Positions 1 through 9,189 of a stretch of 64,000 bases of DNA are shown here, piece by piece. The stretch is from Natronospira sp. (lineage in GTDB: Bacteria; Pseudomonadota; Gammaproteobacteria; Natronospirales; Natronospiraceae), in NCBI GenBank assembly GCA_003558125.1, contig PWMQ01000101.1, positions 1 through 64,000 of the forward strand. Direction: 5' to 3'. How positions within the stretch are numbered: the first letter of the stretch is position 1; every line of letters starts with the position of its first letter. The position numbers and the translations under genes were made by a program. The notes below the pieces were generated by a model. The model made no database searches, had not been told where the DNA came from, and saw nothing but the letters and a program-made list of their open reading frames with translations.

Positions 1-581
1 ACATCAACAAACCAGGCCACGGCGGTCAGGGAGACGATGGCCACCAGGGCGGGCGGGATCTTCTTGGTGATGTAGGGAAAGCCGTAGAGAATCGCCAGGC
101 CGGCGGCCACCATGAGATAGGTGGGAATGCCGTGGCCGATGAAATGCTCGAGCTGGGCCATGAAGATGAGAATGGCCAGGGCGTTGACGAAGCCCATCAT
201 CACGGTGCGTGGAATGAACATCATGTAGCGGGCCAGCTTCAGCCAGCCGGCCACGAGCTGGAAGATGCCGGTGAGAATGGTGGCGGCAAAAAGGTATTCC
301 ACGCCGTGATCGGCCACCAGGGTGATCATCAGCAGGGCCATGGCACCTGTCGCGGCCGAGATCATGCCCGGGCGGCCGCCGGTAAAGGCCAGCACCACGG
401 CGATACAGAAAGAAGCGTAGAGGCCGACCTTGGGGTCCACGCCCGCGATGATGGAAAAGGCAATGGCTTCGGGAATCAGTGCCAGGGCCACGACGATGCC
501 CGAGATCAAATCTCCACGGACATTGAAGAGCCAGGTGTTGCGGAAGGCGGACCAGTTACGCTTGATTGTCTCGGAAAGCAT
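1..581 (-). CDS. SulP family anion transporter, N-terminal part (runs off the left edge)
   Basis: Reading the minus strand from ATG at 581 gives an uninterrupted frame of about 193 residues that is still open at base 1, so the gene is cut by the window edge. It starts [10 protein letters not shown] and continues with a string of hydrophobic helices. The stretch [18 protein letters not shown], followed by VGLYASF, is the first conserved segment of SulP (SLC26-type) permeases, and [17 protein letters not shown] is the second. SulP proteins move sulfate, bicarbonate or other anions across the inner membrane. The C-terminal half, including any STAS domain, is outside the window, so the substrate cannot be guessed. 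Confidence 0.9.
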   Translation of the reverse strand, partial: MLSETIKRNWSAFRNTWLFNVRGDLISGIVVALALIPEAIAFSIIAGVDPKVGLYASFCIAVVLAFTGGRPGMISAATGAMALLMITLVADHGVEYLFAATILTGIFQLVAGWLKLARYMMFIPRTVMMGFVNALAILIFMAQLEHFIGHGIPTYLMVAAGLAILYGFPYITKKIPPALVAIVSLTAVAWFVD

Positions 582-1012
582 TGATGTCCCTTGAGGGTTC
601 ACGGGCGCTCGCATGACGGGCATGCGTGGAAGCCGCCATGCGCTGCCCGCCGCCAGGATGCATCGTGGCGAAAAGGGCGCTGGGCGCTTGCGAATTCAAC
701 TACTGGCAGGAAAATGCTGATAAGCCGCGTGGCCGGAGTACGCGACTCCTGGGGGATATCGAACCGGGGATATCTGTCTCGCGGCGACCAAAATGCCAAA
801 GTCGCGAAAGGCGGGAATGATACGGCGATTGGTCGGGGGTCTCAAGGAGAATAGCCCGTCAGAGTGAATTCAGTTGATTTAGGGCCGTGTTCCGGTGGGT
901 TTTCGGGAATGGCTGTGCTGTCGGAGGGTCGATGGGGTACCCTGCAGGGCATTCAGCGGCGCATCCGCTCGATGTGCCTCCGGCTAAAACAAATCTTCAA
1001 AGGCTAATTGCC
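582..1012. other. Intergenic region between divergent SulP and UspA genes, no gene seen
   Basis: This stretch of about 430 bp separates the SulP start codon from the UspA gene. Short open frames exist on both strands, but none has a convincing ribosome binding site or a recognisable protein. I see no Fnr-type box, strong hairpin or repeat. It probably holds the two divergent promoters. Confidence 0.5.
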
Positions 1013-1480
1013 ATGCTCAAGCGCATTCTCGTTCCCGTGAATTTCACCAGTGCCTCGGCCCGGGCACTGGCGGTGACCCGCTCCTTCTGCCCAGAGAATG
1101 CCGTGATTCGTCTCCTGACCATCCTGGATCCCAGTGACATCGCCGAGGCCACGGCCAATCCCGCCATCAATCCGCTGCATGCCCGCGAGGAGCGGAGCAA
1201 GGCCGAGCAGGCAGCCATGGAAAAGCTCAAGGCCTGGCACCGGGAGGGCGAGGAAGTGGCCATTGAAGTGGGCAGCGCAGCCGAGAAGATCAGCCAGCAT
1301 GCCGACCAGTGGGATGCCAGCCTGATCGCCATGGGCACCCGCAGCCGCAGTGGCCTGCAGCAGTTCCTCCATGGCTCTGCCACCGAATGGCTGGTCCGCC
1401 ACGCCAAGCAACCCGTCCTGGCCGTCCATGATGTGGACCTGGACCCCGAGCAGGCCGAGTTCCTGCCCCCGATGGATTGA
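1013..1480 (+). CDS. Universal stress protein (UspA family)
   Basis: A 155-residue cytoplasmic protein starting MLKRILVPVNFTSAS, the typical first beta strand of a Usp fold. The frame is open further upstream, but the extension looks unlike protein and the family starts at this ATG. Near the C-terminus, MGTRSRSGLQQFLHGSATEWLVRHAKQPVLAVH matches the ATP-binding loop pattern G-x2-G-x9-G-(S/T), although the first glycines are partly replaced (GTRSRSG). Single-domain Usp proteins form dimers that bind ATP and help survival under stress or energy shortage. It faces away from the SulP gene and is not obviously in an operon. No Fnr-like box was seen upstream, unlike the uspE-like gene at 63180. Confidence 0.9.
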   Translation: MLKRILVPVNFTSASARALAVTRSFCPENAVIRLLTILDPSDIAEATANPAINPLHAREERSKAEQAAMEKLKAWHREGEEVAIEVGSAAEKISQHADQWDASLIAMGTRSRSGLQQFLHGSATEWLVRHAKQPVLAVHDVDLDPEQAEFLPPMD

Positions 1481-1541
1481 ACCACTTTGGGATTGGTCAG
1501 CCGCGCCGACGGGTTGATGCCCGCCGGCGCGGTGAGCTCGT

Positions 1542-3959
1542 TTACGGCCAGGGCAGGTGGATCGGCTCGGGCCTTGGGCGTTTGGCGGGGTCATCCTGGC
1601 CGTCGAAGTAGCGCTGAATGTCGCGGCGCAGGGTGGCCCGATGGGCGTTTGTTGCCGGGGCGCGGTCGCGGCCGATGGTTAGCCAGCCTTCCTTGAGTTC
1701 CTCTTCGAGTTTCTTCAGGCGTGCTTCGATCAGGGCGCGGGCCTCGCTGTGGGCCTGCTCGTGGCCGGCCAGATCGAGCAGTCCATCCACCACGGCGCGT
1801 TGAACGATGCGGACCAGGTAAGGGTCCTGGGGATCATTGTCAGCAGTGCCCGGATTGTGTTCGAAAGCGGTGTCTACCAGTTGGTCGAGTACCTTGGCTG
1901 GCTCTGGAAAATCATTGTCCCTCGCATGGAAGGAAACAACCCGGTTGAAGCGCTCTGGGTGCAGCAAGCCGTCCACAGTCTGTTGGGCCAGGCTATGGGC
2001 CGCGTAGAGGGGGTCGAAGGCCGGGCCGGTGTTGGCGTGGAACAGGCGGTCTTCGCCGTTCCAATCCCAGCCGAAGGGGGTGGCGGCGATCTGATCGGCG
2101 ACGCTGTCCGGTACCCGCAGGTGGCTGGGTTCCAGCGTTTCGAGTACGCGGCTCAGGGCTTCTGTCTGTTCTTCCGGTGGAATGCGCCGGGTGGGCTCCA
2201 CCTGTTCACCCTTGAGCGCATAGACGAACTCCATCCCGCCCAGGTACTTGATGGCACCTTGAAGGGCAGTGCGGTGGTGGAGATAGACATGGGCGAAGCG
2301 CTTGTCCAGGAAGGAATAGGGTTCGCCGTCGTCCAGCGCTCGGTCGTCGAAGGCATTGATCAGGGCCTGGCGTACGCCCAGGGTGCGGTCCAGGGCGCTG
2401 AGCATGTCCTCGCCTTCCACCCAGACGCTGGCGTCGGGGAAGCTGCCGTCCGGTTGGGCGGCACCGCCGGTGATAAAGCGCAGCCCGTCTTCCTGGGCCT
2501 CGCTCATGATCTCGGCCAGGCCCTCCCGTTCGGCTTCTTTGTCCGGGAACCAGGTGTAGGCGTAGCGGATGGCCAGCTTGTCATGGGGGCCAGGCCCGGG
2601 GGCATAGGCATCGGCGATGTCCAGATAGCCGTTCTCGTCCAGGCGCACCAGGGGTACGGGATAGTCCATTACCGAAGCCCGGTCGTGGGTGGCGGCGATG
2701 AAGTTGTGGGCCAGGCCCAGGGCATGGCCCAGTTCGTGGGCGGTGTGCTGCAGTCGGCGCTGCATGGCCATTTCCTCGCTGGACAGCGCCAGGCCGTCCG
2801 GGCCGGCGGCGGGGCGAAAGCCCATCCAGATGTCGTGATTGACCAGTGAGCGGAAGGAATCCATCCGCACAATGGCGTGGATGATCTCGCCGGTGCGTGG
2901 ATCTTTATGGGAGGGGCCAACGGAGGGGCCCCGCTCGCGCCGATGTACCCAGTGGATCATGTTGTAGCGAATGTCCATGGGATCGGCGTCCTCGGGCAGG
3001 TCCTTTATCCGCAGGGCATTCTTGAAGCCGGCCGCTTCGAACATGTCATTAAACCAGAGGCTGCCCTCGATGAAGGTGCTGCGATAGGGCTCGGGAATGG
3101 CCGGGTCCATGTAGAAGACGATGGGCTCTTCGGGTTCAACCAGCTCACCATCCAGATAGGCCTCCTTGTCGGAAGGTACCAGGCGCCAGCGCCATAGCCA
3201 GCGCTGGCGGTAGTCGCTGTCATGGCCCTGGGCGAAGTCGAAAAAGACATGAGGGAAGATACCTGCTCGCGGGTGGAATTCCCGGGGCTGGTAGTCATTG
3301 TCAGGCAGCCGCAGGAAGCTGTGCTGCTGCTCGAAGGTTACCGAGCGCGGGTCGGGGGCGTGGTCACGCAGTGCCGAGGATGGCTCGTCGACGGCAAAAG
3401 TGAGCACGGCGCGGATCTCGCTGTTCTTCGGGAAGGCTGCGGTGTAATCCGGCTCGATATAGCTGCGCTCTGTGTCCAGGCTTGGGCGGCCAAGATTGGC
3501 GCTCCGCATCCGCTGGGCAATGTCGAAGACGTCGGAGAGGAAGAAATCGGTGGCATCGACCATCAAGGTCCCGTTGCGCGCTTCCTGGATTTCGAAGGCG
3601 GCCAGGACCGAGCGGGGGAAGGACTGCTCAACAGAGCGCTGCAACTGTTCATTGTCGCCCAGCGCCCGGTGATCGGTGTTGTCATCCACCAGCAGCACGC
3701 GGTTTCCGCGCCGCTTGAAGCGCACCAACGTCTCGTGGCCCATCTGGCCCCGATCCAACAGTGGGCCGGAGGTGCCCAGGCCCGCTGCCAGGTTGTTGGT
3801 GTAGATCAGCGGCTCATCCAGGTCTCGCACTTCCAGCAGCACCCGGCCGGTGTCTGCTTCGTAATGCACCGGCAGCATGGTTTCCTCCGCCATGACGGGC
3901 CCTGACAAGATCATCACGGCCAGGCAGGTCACGGATATCAAGTAACGCGAGGCTTTCAT
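1542..3959 (-). CDS. Secreted zinc metalloprotease of the DUF5117/DUF4953 family
   Basis: An 805-residue protein from ATG at 3959, chosen because GGAG lies just upstream and a clean signal peptide follows (MKASRYLISV...SGPVMAEE, cleavage after VMA). The frame is open 24 codons further upstream without support. The N-terminal third resembles DUF5117 (ALPVHYEADTGRVLLEV-like start and repeated beta segments). The catalytic site is HELGHALGLAH at about residues 408-418, the extended HExxHxxGxxH zinc motif of metzincins. Family members are periplasmic or outer-membrane-associated proteases of about 800-900 residues. A paralogue lies at 14190. It is divergent from the EamA transporter with about 60 bp between the starts. 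Substrate unknown; a role in using extracellular protein is an inference. Confidence 0.88.
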   Translation of the reverse strand: MKASRYLISVTCLAVMILSGPVMAEETMLPVHYEADTGRVLLEVRDLDEPLIYTNNLAAGLGTSGPLLDRGQMGHETLVRFKRRGNRVLLVDDNTDHRALGDNEQLQRSVEQSFPRSVLAAFEIQEARNGTLMVDATDFFLSDVFDIAQRMRSANLGRPSLDTERSYIEPDYTAAFPKNSEIRAVLTFAVDEPSSALRDHAPDPRSVTFEQQHSFLRLPDNDYQPREFHPRAGIFPHVFFDFAQGHDSDYRQRWLWRWRLVPSDKEAYLDGELVEPEEPIVFYMDPAIPEPYRSTFIEGSLWFNDMFEAAGFKNALRIKDLPEDADPMDIRYNMIHWVHRRERGPSVGPSHKDPRTGEIIHAIVRMDSFRSLVNHDIWMGFRPAAGPDGLALSSEEMAMQRRLQHTAHELGHALGLAHNFIAATHDRASVMDYPVPLVRLDENGYLDIADAYAPGPGPHDKLAIRYAYTWFPDKEAEREGLAEIMSEAQEDGLRFITGGAAQPDGSFPDASVWVEGEDMLSALDRTLGVRQALINAFDDRALDDGEPYSFLDKRFAHVYLHHRTALQGAIKYLGGMEFVYALKGEQVEPTRRIPPEEQTEALSRVLETLEPSHLRVPDSVADQIAATPFGWDWNGEDRLFHANTGPAFDPLYAAHSLAQQTVDGLLHPERFNRVVSFHARDNDFPEPAKVLDQLVDTAFEHNPGTADNDPQDPYLVRIVQRAVVDGLLDLAGHEQAHSEARALIEARLKKLEEELKEGWLTIGRDRAPATNAHRATLRRDIQRYFDGQDDPAKRPRPEPIHLPWP

Positions 3960-4019
3960 GGGGGATCTCCAACTGTCTGCCAAAAGCCCTGAGCATAGCG
4001 CATCTGGTAAGTTATCCGC

Positions 4020-4964
4020 ATGCCTAATCATTCAGAATCTCCATTGAATCCGTCGTCGCCAGGAAGAGTGGCTGGTTTGAGTACCTTATTTGTTGCCCTC
4101 GCTGCCCTGTGTTGGGGCTTGTCTGGCGGCATAGGCGGGATTCTCACCGGCGATGGCTGGGACCCGGTGGTGGTTTCCTTTTATCGGGGGGCGATCGGTT
4201 TTGTCTTCGTTCTGTCCTGGCTGGCCCTGCGGCCGCAAGGGAGTGGCCTGGGTAACAAGAAACTCTGGCTGTGGTCCCTGCTGGCCGGCCTGGGGGTGGC
4301 GGGGAATTTCTCCTTTTATTTTATGAGCATCGCCGAGGGAAGCGTGGCGGTGGCGGCAACCCTGATGTATTGCGCGCCGGTCATTGTCTATCTCGTTTCC
4401 TTCACCCTGAAGCTGGAGCAGCCCACGCTGTTCAAGTGGGTTGCCATCGTCATGGTGTTGTTCGGTGTGGTACTGCTTACCGGTATCTACGGCGTGGGTG
4501 CCGGGGAGGTGACGGCGATTGCCGCTGGCGCCGGTCTGCTTTCCGGCCTGTCCTACGCGGTTTTCATCTTTGGGTTCAAATGCGCCGCACCCCATGGCAG
4601 CCCTCAAGCGATTCTGGTGATTGCCTTTGCCGTCATGGCAATCATTCTCTTTCTCCTCGGTGATCCAGAGCAGACCGTCGATGTGCTCAGCACCTCGAGC
4701 TGGCCGCTATTTCTGATCCTGGGGGTTATTGGTGCGGGCCTGTCGTTCATTTTTTACATTATCGGCCTGAATCACACTGCTCCCGCCGTCGCCTCCATTG
4801 TGGCCATGGTGGAGCCGGTCACCGCCTCGCTGTTTGGCGTGGTGATTCTGGATCAGAGCCTGGGTCTGGTTCAGGTCTTGGGTATGGTCCTGATCCTGGT
4901 CACGGTGACCGCTTTGAGCGTGTACTCCAATTCTCGAGGCAAGCCCCTTCCTCCAGCGCGCTAG
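4020..4964 (+). CDS. EamA/DMT family transporter
   Basis: A 314-residue inner membrane protein with about ten hydrophobic helices arranged as two EamA halves. The first begins FVALAALCWGLSGGIGGIL; the second begins near GLLSGLSYAVFIFGFK and ends with the conserved HTAPAVASIVAMVEPVTASLFGVVILDQSLG segment. The family exports or imports small metabolites such as amino acids; the substrate here is not evident. A short polar N-terminal tail of about 20 residues precedes the first helix, and the Shine-Dalgarno sequence is weak (GGTAAG). The stop codon overlaps the end of the convergent photolyase gene by 4 bp. Confidence 0.9.
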   Translation: MPNHSESPLNPSSPGRVAGLSTLFVALAALCWGLSGGIGGILTGDGWDPVVVSFYRGAIGFVFVLSWLALRPQGSGLGNKKLWLWSLLAGLGVAGNFSFYFMSIAEGSVAVAATLMYCAPVIVYLVSFTLKLEQPTLFKWVAIVMVLFGVVLLTGIYGVGAGEVTAIAAGAGLLSGLSYAVFIFGFKCAAPHGSPQAILVIAFAVMAIILFLLGDPEQTVDVLSTSSWPLFLILGVIGAGLSFIFYIIGLNHTAPAVASIVAMVEPVTASLFGVVILDQSLGLVQVLGMVLILVTVTALSVYSNSRGKPLPPAR

Positions 4965-6487
4965 ACGGTTTCTCCCTGATGCAGTCGGTCCAGAAAACCG
5001 CTGGCCTCCTCGATGATGGTCTTGCGCTTCTCCGCATCCATCTTGTCCCAGTTGCGGTACATGGTGGCCATGCGGGGGTTGGCTTCGAAGCGCTTCCGGT
5101 GTCGGTTGAGAAAATGCCAGTAAATCACGTTGAAGGGGCAGGCCTTGTCGCCGGTTTTGTGGGTGACTTGGTAAGGGCAGCTCTGGCAGTAGTTGGACAT
5201 TCGGTTGATATAGGCCCCGGAGCTGACATAGGGCTTGGAGGCGAAAAGGCCGCCGTCGGCAAATTGGGACATACCGGCGGTATTCGGGGCTTCGACCCAT
5301 TCATAGGCATCGGCATAGACGGCCAGATACCATTCCTGGACCTGTGCCGGGTCGATGCCGGCGAGGAGGGCGAAATTGCCGGTAATCATCAGCCGCTGGA
5401 TGTGATGGGCATAGGCCAGTGATTCGGTTTGGCCGATGGCCTCGGCCATGCAATGCATATGGGTCTTGGCACCCCAGTACATGGGGGGCAGGTCCTTATC
5501 GTGTTTCAGGACATTGCGCTTGCTGTAATCCGGGCCTTCAAGGAAGTAAATGCCGCGGACAAATTCCCTCCAGCCGATGATCTGACGGATGAAGCCTTCC
5601 ACCGAATTGATGGGTGCCTGGCCCTGATGATAGGCGGCCTCGGCGGCCTGGCAGACTTCCAACGGGTCCAGCAGACCCGCATTGAGATAAGGGCTTAATA
5701 CTGAGTGGTAGAGGTAGGGCTCGCCAGTGAGCATGGCATCCTGGTAGCGGCCGAAGTCCGGCAAGGCGTGCCGGATGAAGTGATCCAGGACCTTGAGTGC
5801 CCCTTTACGGTCGGTATGGAAATTGAAGGGGCGCAGGGTGCCGAAGTTGTCGGCGAATCGCTCCTCGACCAATGCCAGTACTGCATCCAGGGTGTTGTCC
5901 GAGCCGGGCGCGGGAGGCTGCCGGCGAAACAGATCTTCGCTGGCTGCTTTTCGATTGTCGTGATCGAAATTCCATTTGCCGCCGACGGGTTTATTGCCCT
6001 CCATGAGCAGGCCGGTGTGGCGTCGCATTGTGCGATAGAAATGCTCCATGCGCAGGGTCTTGCGACCGCGCGCCCAGTCAGCGAAGGCCTGGCGGCTGCA
6101 GAGGAAGCGATCGTCCTCAAGCAGTTTCAGATCCAGAGGGCTGGCCTCCAGGGCCTGGAGCAGGCGCCACTCTCCGGGCTCGGTGGCCAGGACCTGCCGG
6201 GTTTCGAATTCCCGGGCCCGGCGCCCGAGTTCATCGGGGATGGAGCCGGTATTGTCGGGGTCATCCAGGCGGGTGTAGGCCACGGTCCAACCCTGCTGCT
6301 CCAGATGGCTGGCGAATTTGCGCATTGCCGTCAGGGTGAAGGCGATCTTCTTGGGGTGGTGGGCGACATAGCCGGTTTCGCTATCCACCTCGGCCATGAC
6401 AACCACATCATGACGTTGGTCGGCCGCCTTGAGTGCTGCCATTCTTTCACTCAGTTGGTCCCCCAGAATCAGAACCAGCCTCACCAC
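4961..6487 (-). CDS. FeS-type photolyase/cryptochrome (PhrB-like, prokaryotic (6-4) class)
   Basis: A 508-residue protein starting MVRLVLILGDQLSE, the start typical of the FeS-BCP photolyase clade (deoxyribodipyrimidine photolyase-related). Cysteines at 346, 434, 437 and 450 (motifs THMHC, YCQSC, ACPFN) have exactly the spacing of the 4Fe-4S ligands C350/C438/C441/C454 of Agrobacterium PhrB. It should bind FAD and a lumazine-type antenna and repair (6-4) photoproducts with light. The start overlaps the stop of the upstream SDR gene by 7 bp, so the two are probably translated together. A BLUF photoreceptor gene diverges from the pair, which fits a light-response group. Repair activity rather than signalling is inferred from the family. 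Confidence 0.92.
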   Translation of the reverse strand: MVRLVLILGDQLSERMAALKAADQRHDVVVMAEVDSETGYVAHHPKKIAFTLTAMRKFASHLEQQGWTVAYTRLDDPDNTGSIPDELGRRAREFETRQVLATEPGEWRLLQALEASPLDLKLLEDDRFLCSRQAFADWARGRKTLRMEHFYRTMRRHTGLLMEGNKPVGGKWNFDHDNRKAASEDLFRRQPPAPGSDNTLDAVLALVEERFADNFGTLRPFNFHTDRKGALKVLDHFIRHALPDFGRYQDAMLTGEPYLYHSVLSPYLNAGLLDPLEVCQAAEAAYHQGQAPINSVEGFIRQIIGWREFVRGIYFLEGPDYSKRNVLKHDKDLPPMYWGAKTHMHCMAEAIGQTESLAYAHHIQRLMITGNFALLAGIDPAQVQEWYLAVYADAYEWVEAPNTAGMSQFADGGLFASKPYVSSGAYINRMSNYCQSCPYQVTHKTGDKACPFNVIYWHFLNRHRKRFEANPRMATMYRNWDKMDAEKRKTIIEEASGFLDRLHQGETV

Positions 6488-7146
6488 GGAATTGTCTCCC
6501 CGGCCCAGTCAAAGAACCCCCCGGAGTCATTTCGACTCAGGCCGGTGATGACAGCCAGCAGGTTCTTGGCTGCTGTCTCCGGTGTGACCGATGGGTGACG
6601 GCCGAGATAGGGCTTGGTCAGCCTGCTGGCAACCGTGCCGGGGTGCAGGGCTACGCAAATGGCCTGCTTTCGGCTGCGGCCGAGTTCGATCGCGGCGCCG
6701 TGGATGATCATGTTCAGGGCAGCCTTGGCGGCACGATAGCTGTACCATCCCCCGGCGCGGTTATCGCCAATGGAACCCACCCGGGCGGAGAGGGCGGCCA
6801 GCACCGCCGGCTCGTCTTTGGCCAACAGGGGAAGCGCGTGTTTGATCGCCAGGGCCGGGCCCACGGCATTGACCAGAAACAGTGCCGTGAGCGCTTCCCG
6901 ATTCAGTTGTCTGAGGGTCTTCTCGGGCCGGTGGTCGTCGACCTGCAGGGCGCCGGTGGTGATCAGGATGCGGTGGAAGGGCCCGCTGAGGTTCCTGAAG
7001 TGCGCCTGGATGGAATCCTCATCGGTAATGTCCAGCCCATGCTCGGACCGGGAGAGGCCAGTCACGGCATGGCCTTCGGCTGCCATGGCCTTGGTCAGGG
7101 CACTGCCAATGCCGCCGGAGGCACCAATCACCAGGGCGTTCTTCAT
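6481..7146 (-). CDS. Short-chain dehydrogenase/reductase (SDR)
   Basis: A 221-residue classical SDR. ATG at 7146 is preferred over an in-frame upstream codon because MKNALVIGASGGIGSAL is the normal SDR start and GGAG lies about 9 bp upstream. The nucleotide-binding motif GASGGIG is at residues 8-14. The catalytic Tyr and Lys lie in WYSYRAAKAAL (YxxxK), and the upstream Ser is probably in LSARVGSIGDN. Such proteins reduce or oxidise small carbonyl or alcohol substrates with NAD(P)H; the substrate is unknown. The gene is first in a two-gene unit with the photolyase, overlapping it by 7 bp. SDR genes beside photolyase genes occur in light-induced operons of other proteobacteria. Confidence 0.9.
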   Translation of the reverse strand: MKNALVIGASGGIGSALTKAMAAEGHAVTGLSRSEHGLDITDEDSIQAHFRNLSGPFHRILITTGALQVDDHRPEKTLRQLNREALTALFLVNAVGPALAIKHALPLLAKDEPAVLAALSARVGSIGDNRAGGWYSYRAAKAALNMIIHGAAIELGRSRKQAICVALHPGTVASRLTKPYLGRHPSVTPETAAKNLLAVITGLSRNDSGGFFDWAGETIPW

Positions 7147-7285
7147 AAGACCGACTCCTGTTGCCAGATGTTTTGGGTCCGCTTTCCCGACCGGCATCCG
7201 GCTGTGGAATATATGGTTTGTACAGGTATTGTATGCTAATGTTGTGCAAATTGTCCATCAGCGGTTCCCGAACTGGAGTTGCCCC

Positions 7286-7813
7286 ATGAGCGAGCAAGCG
7301 ACTGTCAGGCTGGTCTATGCCAGCCGGGCCACATTTGAGCCCCAGAAGAATGCCAACGGCATTGAGCCCAACGTGGCCAGAATCCTGATGCAGTCCCGGC
7401 GCAATAATGCCCGCGACCGCATTGGCGGGGTTCTGCATTTTGGCGATGGCTATTTCTTCCAGTGCCTGGAGGGTGAGCGGGGCCTGGTGAATAAGGTCTA
7501 TCAGCGGATCGGGGAGGACCCTCGCCACGAGGATGTGCGGCTATTGCAGATGGAGCAGGTGGATGAGCGGAAGTTCCTCGACTGGTCCATGAAGTACGTT
7601 GCGATTGAAAGCCAGGTCCAGCGCTTGCTGGATCAGTATGGGCTGTCGGCATTTCGGCCCTATGAGTTCAACAAGCAAATGATTCACGGGCTACTGCAGG
7701 CCTGTGTCGCCGCCGAAGACCCCAGCCGAGCAGAGATACCGGATTCGCCGGTGGCTAACCGGCCCAGACAATCCGGTGGTGGTTTCTTTCGACGCCTGCT
7801 GGGTCGTGGCTGA
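7286..7813 (+). CDS. BLUF-domain blue-light photoreceptor protein
   Basis: A 175-residue protein beginning MSEQATVRLVYASRA. Residues 7-105 form a BLUF domain: Tyr11 (LVYASRA), Asn41 (SRRNNARD), Gln59 (YFFQCLEG) and Trp100 (LDWSM) correspond to the photoactive Tyr21, Asn45, Gln63 and Trp104 of AppA. The Tyr-Asn spacing is about five residues longer than in AppA. BLUF domains bind FAD and shift a hydrogen-bond network in blue light. The C-terminal 70 residues are not a known output domain and end in a basic GGGFFRRLLGRG tail, so this is a short BLUF protein that must act through a partner. GGAG precedes the ATG. It is divergent from the SDR-photolyase pair across a 139-bp gap. Confidence 0.92.
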   Translation: MSEQATVRLVYASRATFEPQKNANGIEPNVARILMQSRRNNARDRIGGVLHFGDGYFFQCLEGERGLVNKVYQRIGEDPRHEDVRLLQMEQVDERKFLDWSMKYVAIESQVQRLLDQYGLSAFRPYEFNKQMIHGLLQACVAAEDPSRAEIPDSPVANRPRQSGGGFFRRLLGRG

Positions 7814-7854
7814 GCTGTCCGGGAGGAGGTGATCAGCCATGACCCAGACGACAG

Positions 7855-8388
7855 TCAGCAGCCGTGGTAGGCCTCGGCGTAGTCGCTGTCAAAACAGTCG
7901 ATCAAGCGATCGAGCATGGGCAGGTTGGGTGGCCAGGGCATGTCCACCGGGTTGCCGAGGGTATCGACTGGAGCGAATTCTTCGGGCTCGGGAACGTCCG
8001 CCAGTCTCTCCCTTGCGGCCTTGAGGGCCTTTCGGTCGCCCTCCAGAAAGGCGATTGTGCCGTCCACATAAAAGTTCCAGCCACCTCGATCCTCGTCGTT
8101 ACGGTAGGTCTGCTCAATCAGCGGGATGGCTTTTTCGGTCTGGCCGGCCTGGGCCCGCATCTGGCCTTCGTGGAACAGCAGGATAGGGGCGTCGTTATCA
8201 TGGTGACGCCGGTAGTCCCGGATGAGATCAGCCGCTTCTTCCGTGCAACCGGCCCGATGCAGAGTGCGCCATCCACCCTCCATGTCCTGATCGAAGGCAT
8301 TCTGGTCAAGGGCCATCATGGCATCATGATCGTAGTCACATGAGGGCGCGGAAAGCGCGCTTAGCAGCAGGAGGAGAGTGGACAGCAT
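7855..8388 (-). CDS. Hypothetical secreted protein, possibly TPR-like
   Basis: A 177-residue protein with a hydrophobic start (MLSTLLLLLSALSAPSCDYD) that looks like a signal peptide; the Cys may be a lipid attachment site although the lipobox is poor (APSC). The rest is helical and acidic, with spacing that recalls tetratricopeptide repeats (GCTEEAADLIRDYRR, AQAGQTEKAIPLIEQTYRN). Several Cys pairs could form disulfides. I do not recognise a family. It lies 66 bp downstream of the TonB-domain lipoprotein gene on the same strand, so co-transcription is possible. Confidence 0.65.
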   Translation of the reverse strand: MLSTLLLLLSALSAPSCDYDHDAMMALDQNAFDQDMEGGWRTLHRAGCTEEAADLIRDYRRHHDNDAPILLFHEGQMRAQAGQTEKAIPLIEQTYRNDEDRGGWNFYVDGTIAFLEGDRKALKAARERLADVPEPEEFAPVDTLGNPVDMPWPPNLPMLDRLIDCFDSDYAEAYHGC

Positions 8389-8454
8389 GGTTTTGTACTC
8401 TGAGATGTCGGTGTCTTTGAGTATCTCTGCTTTTAGGTGCAGCCAGACATCGAC

Positions 8455-9189
8455 TTAATCCGATTCGGATGTAAACTCGAACTCCGTTTCCACCAGCACA
8501 GGTTTAGCCTCAGTGTCGTCTTCCCAATGAAATTGCCACTGGCTTACGGAGTCCAGCACGGCGGCATTGAAAACGCCACTGGGTTGCGCCTCAGCAACTT
8601 TCGCACGTGAGACTTCTCCGTTCTCTTCGACCCGCATCAGTACCTTGATTGACCCGGTGGGCAGGAGTTCACGTGCTTCTTTGCTCATTCGCACGGGAGC
8701 TGAATCAACTGCTGCAAACACAGGATCGCTCATTTCAAGCTGTTCCAGCGCTTTGTCATCTTCCGATAGTGGGTCGGGGCGATTCTTACCATCACCGAAG
8801 TGGACAAAATCGATGGTTTGAGCCACTCGGACCGATTGCGCATTCGTAGCGTCATCCGGCTGGTAGCGCCATTGCTGGACGGCCCGGATCGCAGCACGAT
8901 CGAAAATTCCCTCCGGCGTGGATTCCATGACCTCGATGTGGGTGACCTGACCATCGGCGTCGATCACCAGTCCCATTGTCACTGAGCCGGAGATACCCTT
9001 TGTGAGGGCGCTCCTAGGCCATTCGGGCGCAACCCTTGTTATTTCAGCGAAATAAGAGTTCGGATCTTCAACCTTTGGCAGCGCCTTTTTTTCCTCCGGA
9101 ATAAAGGTTTCCGGCGAGCTGGCGCAGGCGCTCATGAGAGCGATAAGGCCAACGGCGAATGCAGGACGGAATACAGATTGCTGGCTCAT
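8455..9189 (-). CDS. Lipoprotein with two TonB C-terminal-like domains
   Basis: A 244-residue protein with a lipoprotein signal peptide; the lipobox LMSAC places the lipidated Cys at residue 22. Two copies of the TonB C-terminal fold follow. The first is clear: YPQWP-like RVAPEWPRSALTKGISGSVTMGLVIDADGQVTHIEVMESTPEGIFDRAAIRAVQQWRY (about residues 53-110). The second, EVSRAKVAEAQPSGVFNAAVLDSVSQWQF, is at about 205-235. Because it lacks the transmembrane anchor and proline-rich spacer of true TonB, energy transduction is unlikely; family proteins are often annotated simply as energy transducer TonB. A periplasmic binding role is an inference. No TonB-dependent receptor lies nearby. Confidence 0.8.
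   Translation of the reverse strand: MSQQSVFRPAFAVGLIALMSACASSPETFIPEEKKALPKVEDPNSYFAEITRVAPEWPRSALTKGISGSVTMGLVIDADGQVTHIEVMESTPEGIFDRAAIRAVQQWRYQPDDATNAQSVRVAQTIDFVHFGDGKNRPDPLSEDDKALEQLEMSDPVFAAVDSAPVRMSKEARELLPTGSIKVLMRVEENGEVSRAKVAEAQPSGVFNAAVLDSVSQWQFHWEDDTEAKPVLVETEFEFTSESD

Noticed and set aside
1749-2849. A 366-codon open frame on the plus strand opposite the first metalloprotease.
   Set aside because: It is the antisense shadow of a clear HExxHxxGxxH protease. The translation has no domain features.
7219-7248. TGTACA (7219-7224) and TGTGCA (7243-7248) as an operator for a light-responsive MerR-type regulator.
   Set aside because: The half-sites are 18 bp apart and the second differs by one base. 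They do not fit the spacing that I recall for such operators, and no regulator gene is nearby. Mentioned only as a possibility in the light-group finding.
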